DNA from: Natronolimnohabitans sp. A-GB9
Lineage (GTDB): Archaea > Halobacteriota > Halobacteria > Halobacteriales > Natrialbaceae
Assembly (NCBI RefSeq): GCF_030848565.1
Contig: NZ_JAVDDV010000006.1
Span: 62,001 to 126,000 of the forward strand
Direction of reading: 5' to 3'
DNA: 64,000 nt
Positions 43,115-52,104 of the stretch are shown in pieces (positions within the stretch are counted from its first letter, which is position 1; each line of letters begins with the position of its first letter). Made by a program: the position numbers and the translations under genes. The notes beneath the pieces are model-generated. The model worked only from the letters and a program-made list of their open reading frames with translations, ran no database searches and was not told the origin of the DNA.

Positions 43115-43226
43115 CGCGGGTCTCTACCGCCAGCGGGTGAAAAGAGCTACAGCCTGCACTCGACGACCCGTCGGTTCGGATACGCGTTCCAGTTCGTGCG
43201 ATCGGACATCGCACACCTGCTCGTGG

Positions 43227-43901
43227 TCACGGCGTTCCGACCGCCTTGTGTCTGCGGGCGAGATAGTAGCCCGCGACGATCGGCTGCAGCGGCGGTATCG
43301 AGAGGCTCAAGAACGCGATCCCGAGGTAGACGCCGGGATTCGGTCGCCACGAATTACCGTACGTACAGACGTAGGCCGCGTCCTGGTGGATCGCGATCGG
43401 AAACGCACCGAATGCGATCGCGCCGGCGAGACCGACGCCGGCCACGAGCAGCCCTGGAATCGTCAAGACGAGCCCGATCACCGCGATTGCGCCACCGAAC
43501 AGCGTCGTCGCAAGTGAGACCGCGATCACGAGCCACCAGTCCGACCAGCCCGGCGGCGTCCCGAAGCGTCTGTGTCGTCGCGCGAGGTAGACGACACCGG
43601 CAAGCGGGGCGGACACGAGCGTGACAGCCGCATTGAGCCAGGGGTTGGGGTCCCAGTTTCCGCTCGCTTTCGGACGCCGGCGGACCCGTCGCGCGTCGAA
43701 GAAGATCGCCACGAGCAACCCCAGTGTCAGGGCCGTGTACCCGAAGGCACCGATGAGAAAGAGGCCGAGTCCCAACCCGGGGATTCCCGGCTCGGTGTCC
43801 TGTAACACGCCGACGAATCCGACGCCGACCACCGGCGGAACCAGATACAGCAGCCGCTCGACGAGCCGCGCCCAGTCGATCTCGTCGCCCTGTGTCGTCA
43901 T
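43227..43901 (-). CDS. Haloarchaeal integral membrane protein, 224 aa
   Basis: I do not recognise the family. The 224-residue protein has about six hydrophobic segments (such as LLYLVPPVVGVGFVGVL, LGLFLIGAFGYTALTLGLLVAIFF, ATTLFGGAIAVIGLVLTIPG) separated by short loops. The motif VYLARRHRRFGTP occurs in the middle and a near copy YYLARRHKAVGTP at the very end, so the protein may be an internal duplication. It lies alone between the stress operon and hemL. Confidence 0.75.
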   Translation of the reverse strand: MTTQGDEIDWARLVERLLYLVPPVVGVGFVGVLQDTEPGIPGLGLGLFLIGAFGYTALTLGLLVAIFFDARRVRRRPKASGNWDPNPWLNAAVTLVSAPLAGVVYLARRHRRFGTPPGWSDWWLVIAVSLATTLFGGAIAVIGLVLTIPGLLVAGVGLAGAIAFGAFPIAIHQDAAYVCTYGNSWRPNPGVYLGIAFLSLSIPPLQPIVAGYYLARRHKAVGTP

Positions 43902-43947
43902 CTCGAGAGCGGGTCACTACCGCGGGCGGTCGCCGTCGCAACGACGG

Positions 43948-45222
43948 TCACAGCGCGTGTTTGTACGCTTCGAGGGTCTCTTCGACGTCGTCTTCGGTGT
44001 GGCCGTAGCTGACGAACTGACACTCGAACTGGTTCTGTGAAAGGAACACGCCTTGCTCTTTCATCTGGCCCCAGAAGATCCGCCGCCAGCGGTCAGTCTC
44101 GGCGTTTTTCACGTCGGCGCTGTTTCTCGGTGCCTCGCCGTCGCGGGTGAAGATCACCTTGAACATGCTGTCGGTGCCGGCGACGGTGTACTGCGGGGCC
44201 TGGTCGGCGACGATATCGGAGAGGCCGTCCCGGAGCTGCTCGCCCAGTCCGTTGACGTGGTCGTAGACGTCGTTTTCCGCGGCGAATTTCAGGGTCTCGA
44301 GGCCGGCGGCCATCGTGACGGGGTGGCCGGAGAAGGTGCCGGCCTGGAAGACGGGACCGGAGGGGGCGAACCCCTCGATGATTTCGGCACGACCGCCGAT
44401 GGCGCCGACGGGGAAGCCGCCGCCGATGATCTTGCCGAACGTCGTCAGATCGGGTGTGACGCCGAACTCGCTTTGGGCACAGCCCAGTCCGCCGACGCGG
44501 AAGCCGGTGATCACTTCGTCGAAGATCAGCAGTGAGCCGTGTTCCTCGGTGATCTCCCGCAGGAACTCGTGGTAGCCGTCGTCGGGATGGACGATGCCGT
44601 AGTTACCCAGGATGGGTTCGGTGAGGACGGCCGCGATGTCGTCACCGTGTTCCTCGAACACCTCGCGAACGGCATCCTCGTCGTTGAACGGGACCGGAAG
44701 CGTATGTTCGGAAAACGACTGTGGAATACCCGCCGAGGAAGGTGCGGGATTCTCGGCGTCGCCCTCGACCAGCGTCGACTCCTGGGCGCCGTGGTAGCCG
44801 CCCTGCATCACGACGACCTTGTTCCGGCCGGTGTAGCCGCGAGCCAGTCGAACCGCCGAGGTCGTGGCTTCGGTCCCAGAGTTGACGAAGCGGATCTTCT
44901 CGACGCTCGGGACGTGACGGACGACGAACTCCGCGAGGTCGACCTCGATCTCGGTCGGGGTGCCGTACATCGGCCCCTCGCTTGCGTTTTGCTGGATGCC
45001 GGCCTGGACGCGTTCGGGAAGATCGTGACCCAACAGGAGGGGGCCAAGTCCCATCACCCAGTCGATGTAGCGGTTGCCGTCGGCGTCGACGACGTGTCCG
45101 GCGTCGCCGTTCTGGACGAAGAAGGGATAGGGTTCGATCGCCGCACGCACCGCCGAGTTGACCCCGCCGGGCATCACCGAGAGTGCACGGTCGTACAGAT
45201 CGCGTGAGTTGTCGTGGTTCAT
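43948..45222 (-). CDS. hemL: Glutamate-1-semialdehyde 2,1-aminomutase
   Basis: A 424-residue PLP enzyme converting glutamate-1-semialdehyde to 5-aminolevulinate in the C5 route to haem, cobamide and bacterioruberin-unrelated tetrapyrroles. Lys264 ([10 protein letters not shown]) binds PLP, with FDEVITGFR before it and the GTFSGHP segment after it. The N-terminal [13 protein letters not shown] is diagnostic for HemL. hemB lies 9 kb away in the same window, so the genes are near but not in one operon. Confidence 0.95.
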   Translation of the reverse strand: MNHDNSRDLYDRALSVMPGGVNSAVRAAIEPYPFFVQNGDAGHVVDADGNRYIDWVMGLGPLLLGHDLPERVQAGIQQNASEGPMYGTPTEIEVDLAEFVVRHVPSVEKIRFVNSGTEATTSAVRLARGYTGRNKVVVMQGGYHGAQESTLVEGDAENPAPSSAGIPQSFSEHTLPVPFNDEDAVREVFEEHGDDIAAVLTEPILGNYGIVHPDDGYHEFLREITEEHGSLLIFDEVITGFRVGGLGCAQSEFGVTPDLTTFGKIIGGGFPVGAIGGRAEIIEGFAPSGPVFQAGTFSGHPVTMAAGLETLKFAAENDVYDHVNGLGEQLRDGLSDIVADQAPQYTVAGTDSMFKVIFTRDGEAPRNSADVKNAETDRWRRIFWGQMKEQGVFLSQNQFECQFVSYGHTEDDVEETLEAYKHAL

Positions 45223-45327
45223 ACCCAGCGATTGGGAACGGGACGGGAAAGTAGTACCGAGGTTCGGTCGGATGGAAACGACGTCAACGTGGTCGTCCAG
45301 CTCGGCACCACCTCGCCCGCGGTCGAG

Positions 45328-45415
45328 ACGGTCGGTCGCGCTACTGTGGACGTTCCCGCAGGTGAGGGCCGCGACGTCGCGACCGACGGCTCACTGCCTG
45401 CTGTCCGACAGTATA
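45328..45415. repeat. Family A repeat, truncated copy A3
   Basis: The right two thirds of family A (from GGTCGGTCGC to CTGCTGTCCGACAGTATA). The left end is not seen. The end supplies the last codons and the stop of the PGF-CTERM gene. Confidence 0.75.
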
Positions 45416-46161
45416 TCAGCCGTCCCCACTCGGAACACCACAGCGACTGCAGCGAAAGCGACGAGCGCACTGACAGCTGTGAAGCCGGGCATCCCGTCGT
45501 CACTGTCGTCCGTTCGGTCCGTACTCGAGTCAGCACTCGTCTTCCGGTCGCTGGCTCCGTCGGACGAATCGGTGGCGTTTTCCAGTTCGTCGGCTCCGTC
45601 GGACGGATCGGTGGCGTTTTCCAGTTCACCGGCTCCGTCGGACGGATCGGTGGTGTTCCTCGACTCACTGGCACCGTCTGGCGAACCGATAGAGCTAGAT
45701 CCGCCTGGCGAGTCGATGGGGCTCGCCGTCTCATCGGTAGCCGACGGGTCGCCGACAGAGAGATCGAGTTCTCTATCGACGCCGGGTTCCCAGACGATCG
45801 TTTGGTCGGCCCGGTCACCGTTGACGAGGAACGAAACCGTCTCTCCCTCGGTACTGGAATCGCCGTCGACGACGAGTTTGTCGGCGGCTATAGCTGGGCC
45901 GCCGTAGCTGCCGTTCGTCTCGGTGACGATCGTGGCGCGCTCGTCGCCGTCGACCAAGGCGACGATTTCCGTTCCGGCCGGCGCAGGCTCGGAATCGATC
46001 TCGACCTCCCCGTGGAGGGAAAGCGGGGCCGGCGGTGGCCCGTCGGCTGCCGTGACGGCGACCCCACTGCTGCCGAGAGCCACCACTGTAGCGGCAATCG
46101 TGAGCGCGACGACTGCGCGTCGGATGTGGCTCGAGTTCATCAGTGATATCGATCCAGTCAT
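45391..46161 (-). CDS. PGF-CTERM surface protein with Ig/CNA-B-like N-terminal part
   Basis: A 256-residue secreted protein. Signal peptide (residues about 13-38), a beta domain (LSLHGEVEIDSEPAPAGTEIVALVDG... to about 130), a Ser/Asp/Asn-rich stalk with a 13-residue repeat (NATDPSDGADELE), and a C-terminal MPGFTAVSALVAFAAVAVVFR PGF-CTERM segment for archaeosortase processing and lipid anchoring. After this helix the tail reads VGTADILSDSRQ instead of a short basic end; these residues come from a family A repeat. The gene follows the giant protease gene by four bases. Confidence 0.85.
   Translation of the reverse strand: MTGSISLMNSSHIRRAVVALTIAATVVALGSSGVAVTAADGPPPAPLSLHGEVEIDSEPAPAGTEIVALVDGDERATIVTETNGSYGGPAIAADKLVVDGDSSTEGETVSFLVNGDRADQTIVWEPGVDRELDLSVGDPSATDETASPIDSPGGSSSIGSPDGASESRNTTDPSDGAGELENATDPSDGADELENATDSSDGASDRKTSADSSTDRTDDSDDGMPGFTAVSALVAFAAVAVVFRVGTADILSDSRQ
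45556..45672 (-). repeat. 39-bp tandem repeat in the PGF-CTERM stalk
   Basis: Three copies with 39-bp period (start about 45556, 45595, 45634), encoding 13 residues each. Copies differ by few bases. Confidence 0.8.
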
Positions 46162-46165
46162 CGTT

Positions 46166-49100
46166 CTATCCGGTCGCGTGAGTGTTCGGCGTGGATGAAC
46201 TGCTGTTGTCCGTCATCGTCTCCTCGCGGTTATCGTAGTGGGCGACGTTCCAGCCGAACTCGACGCTGATGACCGTCTCTACCGCTGTTTCGGCTGCCTT
46301 CGAAACCTCATCGCGATGCTCGTCGGGAGCGTTGGCAGCCAGGTCATCCGCCGATGTTTGGACTGCTGTGAGTTGCTCGACGGGCGTCACGCTTTCGTCG
46401 GTGCTATCCAGTTCATCGTGAAGTTCGCTGGTAATGACCTCGACCAGCGCGGCACGCGTTTGTTCGTCGTCCAGATCCGACTCGAGGACGTCTTCGACAG
46501 TCGTCGCCTCGGTCTCGGCATCGGCATCGGCATCGGCATCGAACCAGTCCGGCGCTTCGAGACCGAGCGTCTCGTAGAGCGCTTTCGCGTCCGGGTCGGA
46601 CGCCAGGCGAGTCGGTTGCGTGCCGTCCGCTTCGACGAAGACGAAGTAGCTCTCGAACGGACTGAGACGTGGGCTGTCGTCCTGGTCGAAGGTGGCTAGC
46701 CCGTCGACGGTCTCCGAATCGTCGAGTTGGCCGTCGGGACTGGCAAACGGCGACTGGAGCAGCGTGGGTTCGAACGTTCCGTCCTCGAAAGCCGACGTCG
46801 CCTCGCCGTACTTCGGCGGCGTAACGAGGTTCCACCCCTCTTCGAGTTCGGCCTGACCGGGACTTGCCGGGGTGTCAGGGCTCCGGAACTCGATGCTGAG
46901 GTGGACGTCACTCTCGGCGACGACAACGAGTCCGTCGAGTGGGTCGACGGCGTCGTCCGGGCCGCGTTGTTCCCACGTCTGGGTCTCGGTGTCAAAGCCG
47001 TAGATAACACCCTCGGCTTCGTCGTCGACGATCTCCGAGACGGTCTGGTCGGTCGGTCCGGGTATTCCGACGGCGTAGGTCTCGCCGGCCTCGAGGGAGA
47101 GATCGAGACCGATCTGGGGCGTCTCCCAGCCGCTTACGTTCGCTGGCGTGTCAGTCAGGTACGGCTCGTAGGCGACGCCGTCGGTGACGATGGACTCGTT
47201 GGTTGTTTGCTCACCGACGTAGTTCAACTGCGCATCGATCTGTTGGGACGAATCGATGACCTGGTCGGATCCCGAAAAGTCGTTGAGATGGTATCCGGGT
47301 GGTCCCGCCCATCCCGAGTCGTAGACACCGGTTCGGGCCTCAATGTCGTTGCCCGTTACTGTCGGAGGCATGTTCACCGACGCATCACGAATTCCGGTCT
47401 CCGCGTTCCTGACCACGTTGTCGTCGAGCGACGCGACGCTACCCGACGTGGAGAGCCAGAGACCCCTGCTGACGTTTTCGGCGACGTTACCGTCGGTGTG
47501 TCCACCACCGCCGTCTATCAGGTAGCCAGTCGTGGCGTTTCGCACCTCGTTGTCGAGCACGTCGACATCGGAGATCACGTGATCCGTTTCGATCCCTGTC
47601 TCGACGGCCGAGATGTCGTTGCCTTCGATGTGATTGTGATCCGACGACCAGTGGGCGAAGACCCCGCTATCGCTGTCGGTAATCGTGTTGTTTTCGATCG
47701 TAGTGTGTTCCGCGACGAACTCCGACCAGATCGCCGTCGAGGCGTTCGTCACGTGCAGGTCGGAAAACGTCGTGTTGGCTGCCTGTGTGGCGATAACGCC
47801 GGCTTCATCGCCGGCATCAATTTCGAAGCCGGAGATCGTCACGTCGTCAGTGCGACGGACGTAGACGACCGGCTCTTGATCGTCGACCTGGATGTTGTAA
47901 ATCCACTGTTCGACGGTCTCGTCGGGCAAGACGAGCGTCGGTGAGGCGTTCGCCGCCGCACGAACCGTGAGGCCGTCCATTCCGCCATCACGAACCGTGA
48001 GCTGCTCTTCATAGACGCCGTCGTCGACGACGACCTCGTCGTCACCCACTGCGAGGTCGATTCCTCCCTGAATCGTCTCGACGTCGTGGGGGACTTCAAG
48101 CGGCGGCTCGTAGATCGCGGTTGGGCCGGTGTTCCCCGACTGGCGCTCGCCGTCGGCGGCGACGAGATCGTGCTCGAGTGCGATCGTGCCGTGGACCGGT
48201 TCGTCGGGCACAACTTCGACGGTGACAGTTCCCGTCTCTGGTTCGCTGTAGCCACGGTACGTGCCGAACGCGTTGACCGTGTCGTCGATGTACAGCGTCA
48301 GGTTCTCGGCGTCGACCGTCGTATGCTCTTCGTTGACGTCGACGGCGATTTTATCGAGGTCGGCCACGTCGAATTCGACGGAGATCGATTCTCCCGGTGA
48401 GACGCGATCAGGCTGTCCCTGTGCGATCGACATCGGTGCGTCCCCGGAAACGTGCTTGATGCTGTTTGCCAGGATTCGGTCGGAGTCATCGCTGTAACCG
48501 TATATGTCGCCGAACATCAGGGTTCGACCCATCGAGGCGGCATAAACGTCGTTTCGGAGGTCGTCGACGGCAAGCCCCTGACCGTGGGGCTCGTGGCCTT
48601 CCCAGCCGACGTCTGCGAGCACTTCCCCGTTGAACTCCTCGAACCAGGCGTGCTCACCCGTCCCGACAGCGCTGTACAGTTCGACGGTATCTCCCTCCTC
48701 GGCGACGCCATCGAAGATCGGATGATCGTTACGGACGTGATAGACGCCCATACTAGAGTCCCATTCGTCCGTAGCGAGGCTCCACCGCTCGTCGACTCGA
48801 GTGGGCGTCCCGGTCGCCTGAGACAGTTCGTGGAGGCTATCGGCCCACTCGGCTCCCTCGTCGAGTTGGTCGAGATAGACGACGCCGGTGCTCGGATCGG
48901 CAGTTGCCTCGAAAAACTCGGCAGCGAGTTCGTAGTCGTGACCCTCGCCGAACTTCTGGACGACGAACGTATCGTAGTCGTCGATGCTGTCCATCACCTC
49001 GTCGGTCGGGACAAACGAGACGTCGTATCTGATCGGCAGGAGGTCGTCGAGTTCCGCTGCGAGCGCGTACCCGTACTCGTTGTCGGGTGTGTCTACGACC

Positions 49101-51103
49101 CCGACGTTGTACGTGTCTTCGAATATTTCGAGATCGGACACCTCGTATGTGGCCGTCTCACCGAGACCGTCGGCTTCGAACTCGAGCGAGAAGCTACCGG
49201 CTTCGTCGGCAGCAATCCACAGGTCTACGACGACGTTCCCGTCGGGATCGTCCATCTCGTAGGGTTCACCGACGTCGATCTCGTCGCCATCGACGTACAG
49301 ATCGACCGCACTATCGTCGAGATCGCCCTCGACGTCGGCGGTAAGCGTCTCTGCGTGGGCAGTCTCGATCTCGAACGTCGTATTGCCGCCCACGATCGCA
49401 CCGTGTGGGGCCTCGATCGGCCTCACGTCGACGTGTTCGTCGAGCGTAACGTTGTGGGTAACGTACTCGCCAGTGACGTTTACCGACGCCGACTCGCTCG
49501 AGTAGCCAAAGCGGTCAACAGTAATGGCCATCACGTCTTCGGTGCCAGCAACCACGTACTCGCCACGTTCGTCGGTTGTCGTCTCAAAGCCACTCTCGAG
49601 CGAAACGGTCGCACCCTCGATCGGATCACCAGTGGCGTCGGTCACGGTTCCGGTGACGCCCTGTTGTGCTGCAACGCGATCGGTTGCAGCTTTCGCGTCG
49701 ACGACCCCGTGACCGTACCGGATATCCGGTTCATCGGGTTCGTCTGCCGGCTTCCAGGCCGTCGACTCGAGTGCGGAACGGACGTCTTCGGGCGGCGGCG
49801 TCTCGTCGGCGGCGGCGGTCATCAGCGCGGTCGTGCCGGCGACGTGTGGTGCTGCCATCGAAGTGCCAGATTTTACCTCGTACTCGCCGTCCGGTGTGGC
49901 ACTTTTGACGTCGACACCGGGTGCGACGAGGGTCGGAACGACGTACGTCTCCGGCCACTCTTCGGGAGTGTCCGCGCCCCACACGAGCGACGTCTCGATC
50001 TCCTCACCTCCCGAAAAGCTCGCGATCGCTGCGTCCTCGTTCGTAGCTCCGACAGTTATCTCGTCGTAACTGTTCCCGGGCGAACTCGACGTTCCGACAC
50101 CGTCGTTGCCGGTCGAGGCGACGACGGTCGTTCCCGCCGCGTTCGCGTTCTGGCCGGCCTCGATGAAGTCGGCGGCATACTCCTCGAGTCCGAGGCTCAT
50201 CGTCACGACGTCGGCGTCCTCCTCGACTGCCCACTCGATACCGGCGATCACCTGTGCCATACTCCCAGTACCGCCCGGGATCACGGCACCGTGCAGTAGC
50301 GTCGCGTTCGGTGCGACGCCGATGTACTCGCCCGAAGCATTGCCGCCAGTGACCGTCCCACTGACGTGTGTCCCGTGAGAGTGGTCGTCGTGTGGCTCGG
50401 AGTCAACGATGCTGCCGTCGTCGTCGAACTCCGCCCAGTTGTCGTCGCTGATCTCGATATCTGGATGCGTGGGGTCGACGCCCGAATCGAGAACCGCGAC
50501 CGTCGAACCGTCACCCATCGTCCCGTACGTCTCCCAGACGTCCGGTGCGCCGATCTGCTTCGGTCCGTAGATGGCCTCGGTACTGTCGCTCTCGACCGGT
50601 TTCGGTGTCTGAACCGCGTAGTTCTTTTCGATCCGTTCGACACCGTCCTGGGACGCGACCGCCTCGAGATCGACCGTCTCGAGATCGACCTCGAGTAGAA
50701 CGGTATTCGTGATCCAGAACTGGTTTTGGACCTCGAGTCCGTCGGTTTCCTCGGCGTATTCGACGAGCGGCTCTTGACTCGTTTCGGCGTGTGTCTTGAG
50801 ACTGTCGGCGACGTCCGTCGATTCACTCTGCAAAAGCGGGACGTCGACCGCTTCGACAGAGACGAGTACGTCTACGGTTCCCTGGGTTGTGGGTACATTC
50901 TCGTCGATCGTTACATCGGACGACGGTGCTGGGTCGGTCGTCGATGGGTCGTACTCGGCAGTGGCGAGAGTGGATTCATCCGTGTCGTACGGTGTCGGCT
51001 CACCGCCGGTCGCGTCGCTTGCAACGACTGGAGCACCCAACGACGTGACCAGTAACACTGCGAACAGTACTGCCAATCCCGTTGTCCAACTGTCTCGTCT
51101 CAT
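46166..51103 (-). CDS. Very large secreted S8 subtilase with beta-helix domain
   Basis: A 1645-residue extracellular serine protease. Signal peptide (residues 1-29), propeptide-like region (to about 170), S8 catalytic domain (about 175-475) with Asp206, His243, Asn333 and Ser415 (DSGVDPTHPD, HGTHVSG, GTSMAAPHVAG), a carboxypeptidase-regulatory-like domain (about 481-560), a second beta/Rossmann-like region, a right-handed beta-helix of NosD-like repeats (about 1095-1370), and an acidic C-terminus with an EWGN-like EEGWNLV domain. A twin Arg follows Met, but the motif is not a classic Tat one. The downstream PGF-CTERM gene is probably co-transcribed. Confidence 0.92.
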   Translation of the reverse strand: MRRDSWTTGLAVLFAVLLVTSLGAPVVASDATGGEPTPYDTDESTLATAEYDPSTTDPAPSSDVTIDENVPTTQGTVDVLVSVEAVDVPLLQSESTDVADSLKTHAETSQEPLVEYAEETDGLEVQNQFWITNTVLLEVDLETVDLEAVASQDGVERIEKNYAVQTPKPVESDSTEAIYGPKQIGAPDVWETYGTMGDGSTVAVLDSGVDPTHPDIEISDDNWAEFDDDGSIVDSEPHDDHSHGTHVSGTVTGGNASGEYIGVAPNATLLHGAVIPGGTGSMAQVIAGIEWAVEEDADVVTMSLGLEEYAADFIEAGQNANAAGTTVVASTGNDGVGTSSSPGNSYDEITVGATNEDAAIASFSGGEEIETSLVWGADTPEEWPETYVVPTLVAPGVDVKSATPDGEYEVKSGTSMAAPHVAGTTALMTAAADETPPPEDVRSALESTAWKPADEPDEPDIRYGHGVVDAKAATDRVAAQQGVTGTVTDATGDPIEGATVSLESGFETTTDERGEYVVAGTEDVMAITVDRFGYSSESASVNVTGEYVTHNVTLDEHVDVRPIEAPHGAIVGGNTTFEIETAHAETLTADVEGDLDDSAVDLYVDGDEIDVGEPYEMDDPDGNVVVDLWIAADEAGSFSLEFEADGLGETATYEVSDLEIFEDTYNVGVVDTPDNEYGYALAAELDDLLPIRYDVSFVPTDEVMDSIDDYDTFVVQKFGEGHDYELAAEFFEATADPSTGVVYLDQLDEGAEWADSLHELSQATGTPTRVDERWSLATDEWDSSMGVYHVRNDHPIFDGVAEEGDTVELYSAVGTGEHAWFEEFNGEVLADVGWEGHEPHGQGLAVDDLRNDVYAASMGRTLMFGDIYGYSDDSDRILANSIKHVSGDAPMSIAQGQPDRVSPGESISVEFDVADLDKIAVDVNEEHTTVDAENLTLYIDDTVNAFGTYRGYSEPETGTVTVEVVPDEPVHGTIALEHDLVAADGERQSGNTGPTAIYEPPLEVPHDVETIQGGIDLAVGDDEVVVDDGVYEEQLTVRDGGMDGLTVRAAANASPTLVLPDETVEQWIYNIQVDDQEPVVYVRRTDDVTISGFEIDAGDEAGVIATQAANTTFSDLHVTNASTAIWSEFVAEHTTIENNTITDSDSGVFAHWSSDHNHIEGNDISAVETGIETDHVISDVDVLDNEVRNATTGYLIDGGGGHTDGNVAENVSRGLWLSTSGSVASLDDNVVRNAETGIRDASVNMPPTVTGNDIEARTGVYDSGWAGPPGYHLNDFSGSDQVIDSSQQIDAQLNYVGEQTTNESIVTDGVAYEPYLTDTPANVSGWETPQIGLDLSLEAGETYAVGIPGPTDQTVSEIVDDEAEGVIYGFDTETQTWEQRGPDDAVDPLDGLVVVAESDVHLSIEFRSPDTPASPGQAELEEGWNLVTPPKYGEATSAFEDGTFEPTLLQSPFASPDGQLDDSETVDGLATFDQDDSPRLSPFESYFVFVEADGTQPTRLASDPDAKALYETLGLEAPDWFDADADADAETEATTVEDVLESDLDDEQTRAALVEVITSELHDELDSTDESVTPVEQLTAVQTSADDLAANAPDEHRDEVSKAAETAVETVISVEFGWNVAHYDNREETMTDNSSSSTPNTHATG

Positions 51104-51446
51104 GGTGAGACGAGTCGATGCGATTTTGCTGTCTTACTGTGATCTGAATAGACCATTCAGACAGAATTTCAGATATGATAATAAATTCTCTTCTGGTAGA
51201 GTATTCGAACATATTAGCCATTCGTACCAAATCCTTCTTTATTTTCTTCTAAGTACTATGAAGTTTGTAAATAGCAACAGTCTCGTAATCGATCATGAAT
51301 CGGACCAGTCACCACTCGTCGTAGCGAAGAGCCGGATTGCTGCTTTTTCGGATCGGGTGCAGCCGAAATACGGGCAGAAAAACCGATCAGAACTGACCGA
51401 CAGCAGCCCGCGGTTGACACGACTGGGCATCGTCGTCAGCCTGTGA
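51104..51446. promoter_or_regulatory. AT-rich upstream region of the giant protease gene
   Basis: About 340 bases with a markedly AT-rich part (about 51160-51300, for example GATATGATAATAAATTC). No gene is seen. Probably holds the protease promoter and regulatory sites. Confidence 0.5.
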
Positions 51447-51518
51447 GAGGTCTGCTGTCGTCACTGCCCGCCGATCGCCGACCCCCTCCTGGCGATCGGC
51501 GCGACAGCAGTCCGTATC
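51447..51518. repeat. Family B palindromic repeat
   Basis: AGGTCTGCTGTCGTCACTGC at the left and GCGACAGCAGTCCGTATC at the right, core GCCGATCGCC/GGCGATCGGC. Its right end touches the stop codon of the PH-domain gene. Confidence 0.85.
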
Positions 51519-52026
51519 AGTACTCGCCAGCCTTGCGCTCCGACTGACGCTGACGAATCGTCTCGGTCACGTGCTCGTAGTTCGGAACGCTCGAGAGTCG
51601 AAGCCCCGCCGTTCGGCTGAACCCACGCGGAATCACGCCGTGGGAGACCGTGATCGTACCGTACCCACGCCCGCGGCTGAAGGCGGTCGTGCTCGTCTGT
51701 AGCCCGCGGACGTCTTCCATCCACGTCTCGGTGGTCTTCCTGGCCGAGAACCCCGTCAGGACGACGATCCGCCGATCGGTAACGAAGTACCGAATTCGGT
51801 TCCGTCGATACCAGACGTATCCCGCGATCACGAGGCCGCCAACGAGTCCGAGGATCGCGGCCTCGCTACCGATCACGAGGCCAACCAGCACGACCAGCCC
51901 AGACCGATGGCGTGTGCGCTCCAGTTCCACCACGTCGGCCGTACGTCGACGAGCACGTCCTCGTCCTCGAGCAGCGGCAGCTCCCGCGGCAGCGTCGACG
52001 TCGACGTCGACGAATCCGATCGACAA
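51517..52026 (-). pseudogene. PH-domain membrane protein, frameshifted near 51900
   Basis: The C-terminal 110 residues are a bacterial-type PH domain with one or two membrane segments (LVVLVGLVIGSEAAILGLVGGLVIAG, then FVTDRRIVVLTGF and VRGLQTSTTAF). In the reading frame of the longest ORF the first 45 residues are Arg/Ala-rich and unnatural. In the +1 frame of the same strand the sequence reads LPRELPLLEDEDVLVDVRPT, then WWNWSAHAIGLG, the expected N-terminus, up to about 51900 where it should join LVVLVG. One base seems to be missing. Either a true frameshift or a sequencing error. Confidence 0.72.
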
Positions 52027-52104
52027 ACGAGAGAACAGACGTGAGATGTGTGTCGGCCGCTGCGTTACTGCTGACGGCCGACGCGATGCGGTCGAGTGTG
52101 CCGA

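Noticed and set aside
45556-45672. Regular repeats as a CRISPR array
   Set aside because: The 39-bp copies are contiguous without spacers, in frame with a protein gene and encode a stalk.
48452-50299. A 615-codon open frame on the plus strand across the protease gene
   Set aside because: It is the reverse-strand shadow of the subtilase gene; no family motif and unnatural composition.
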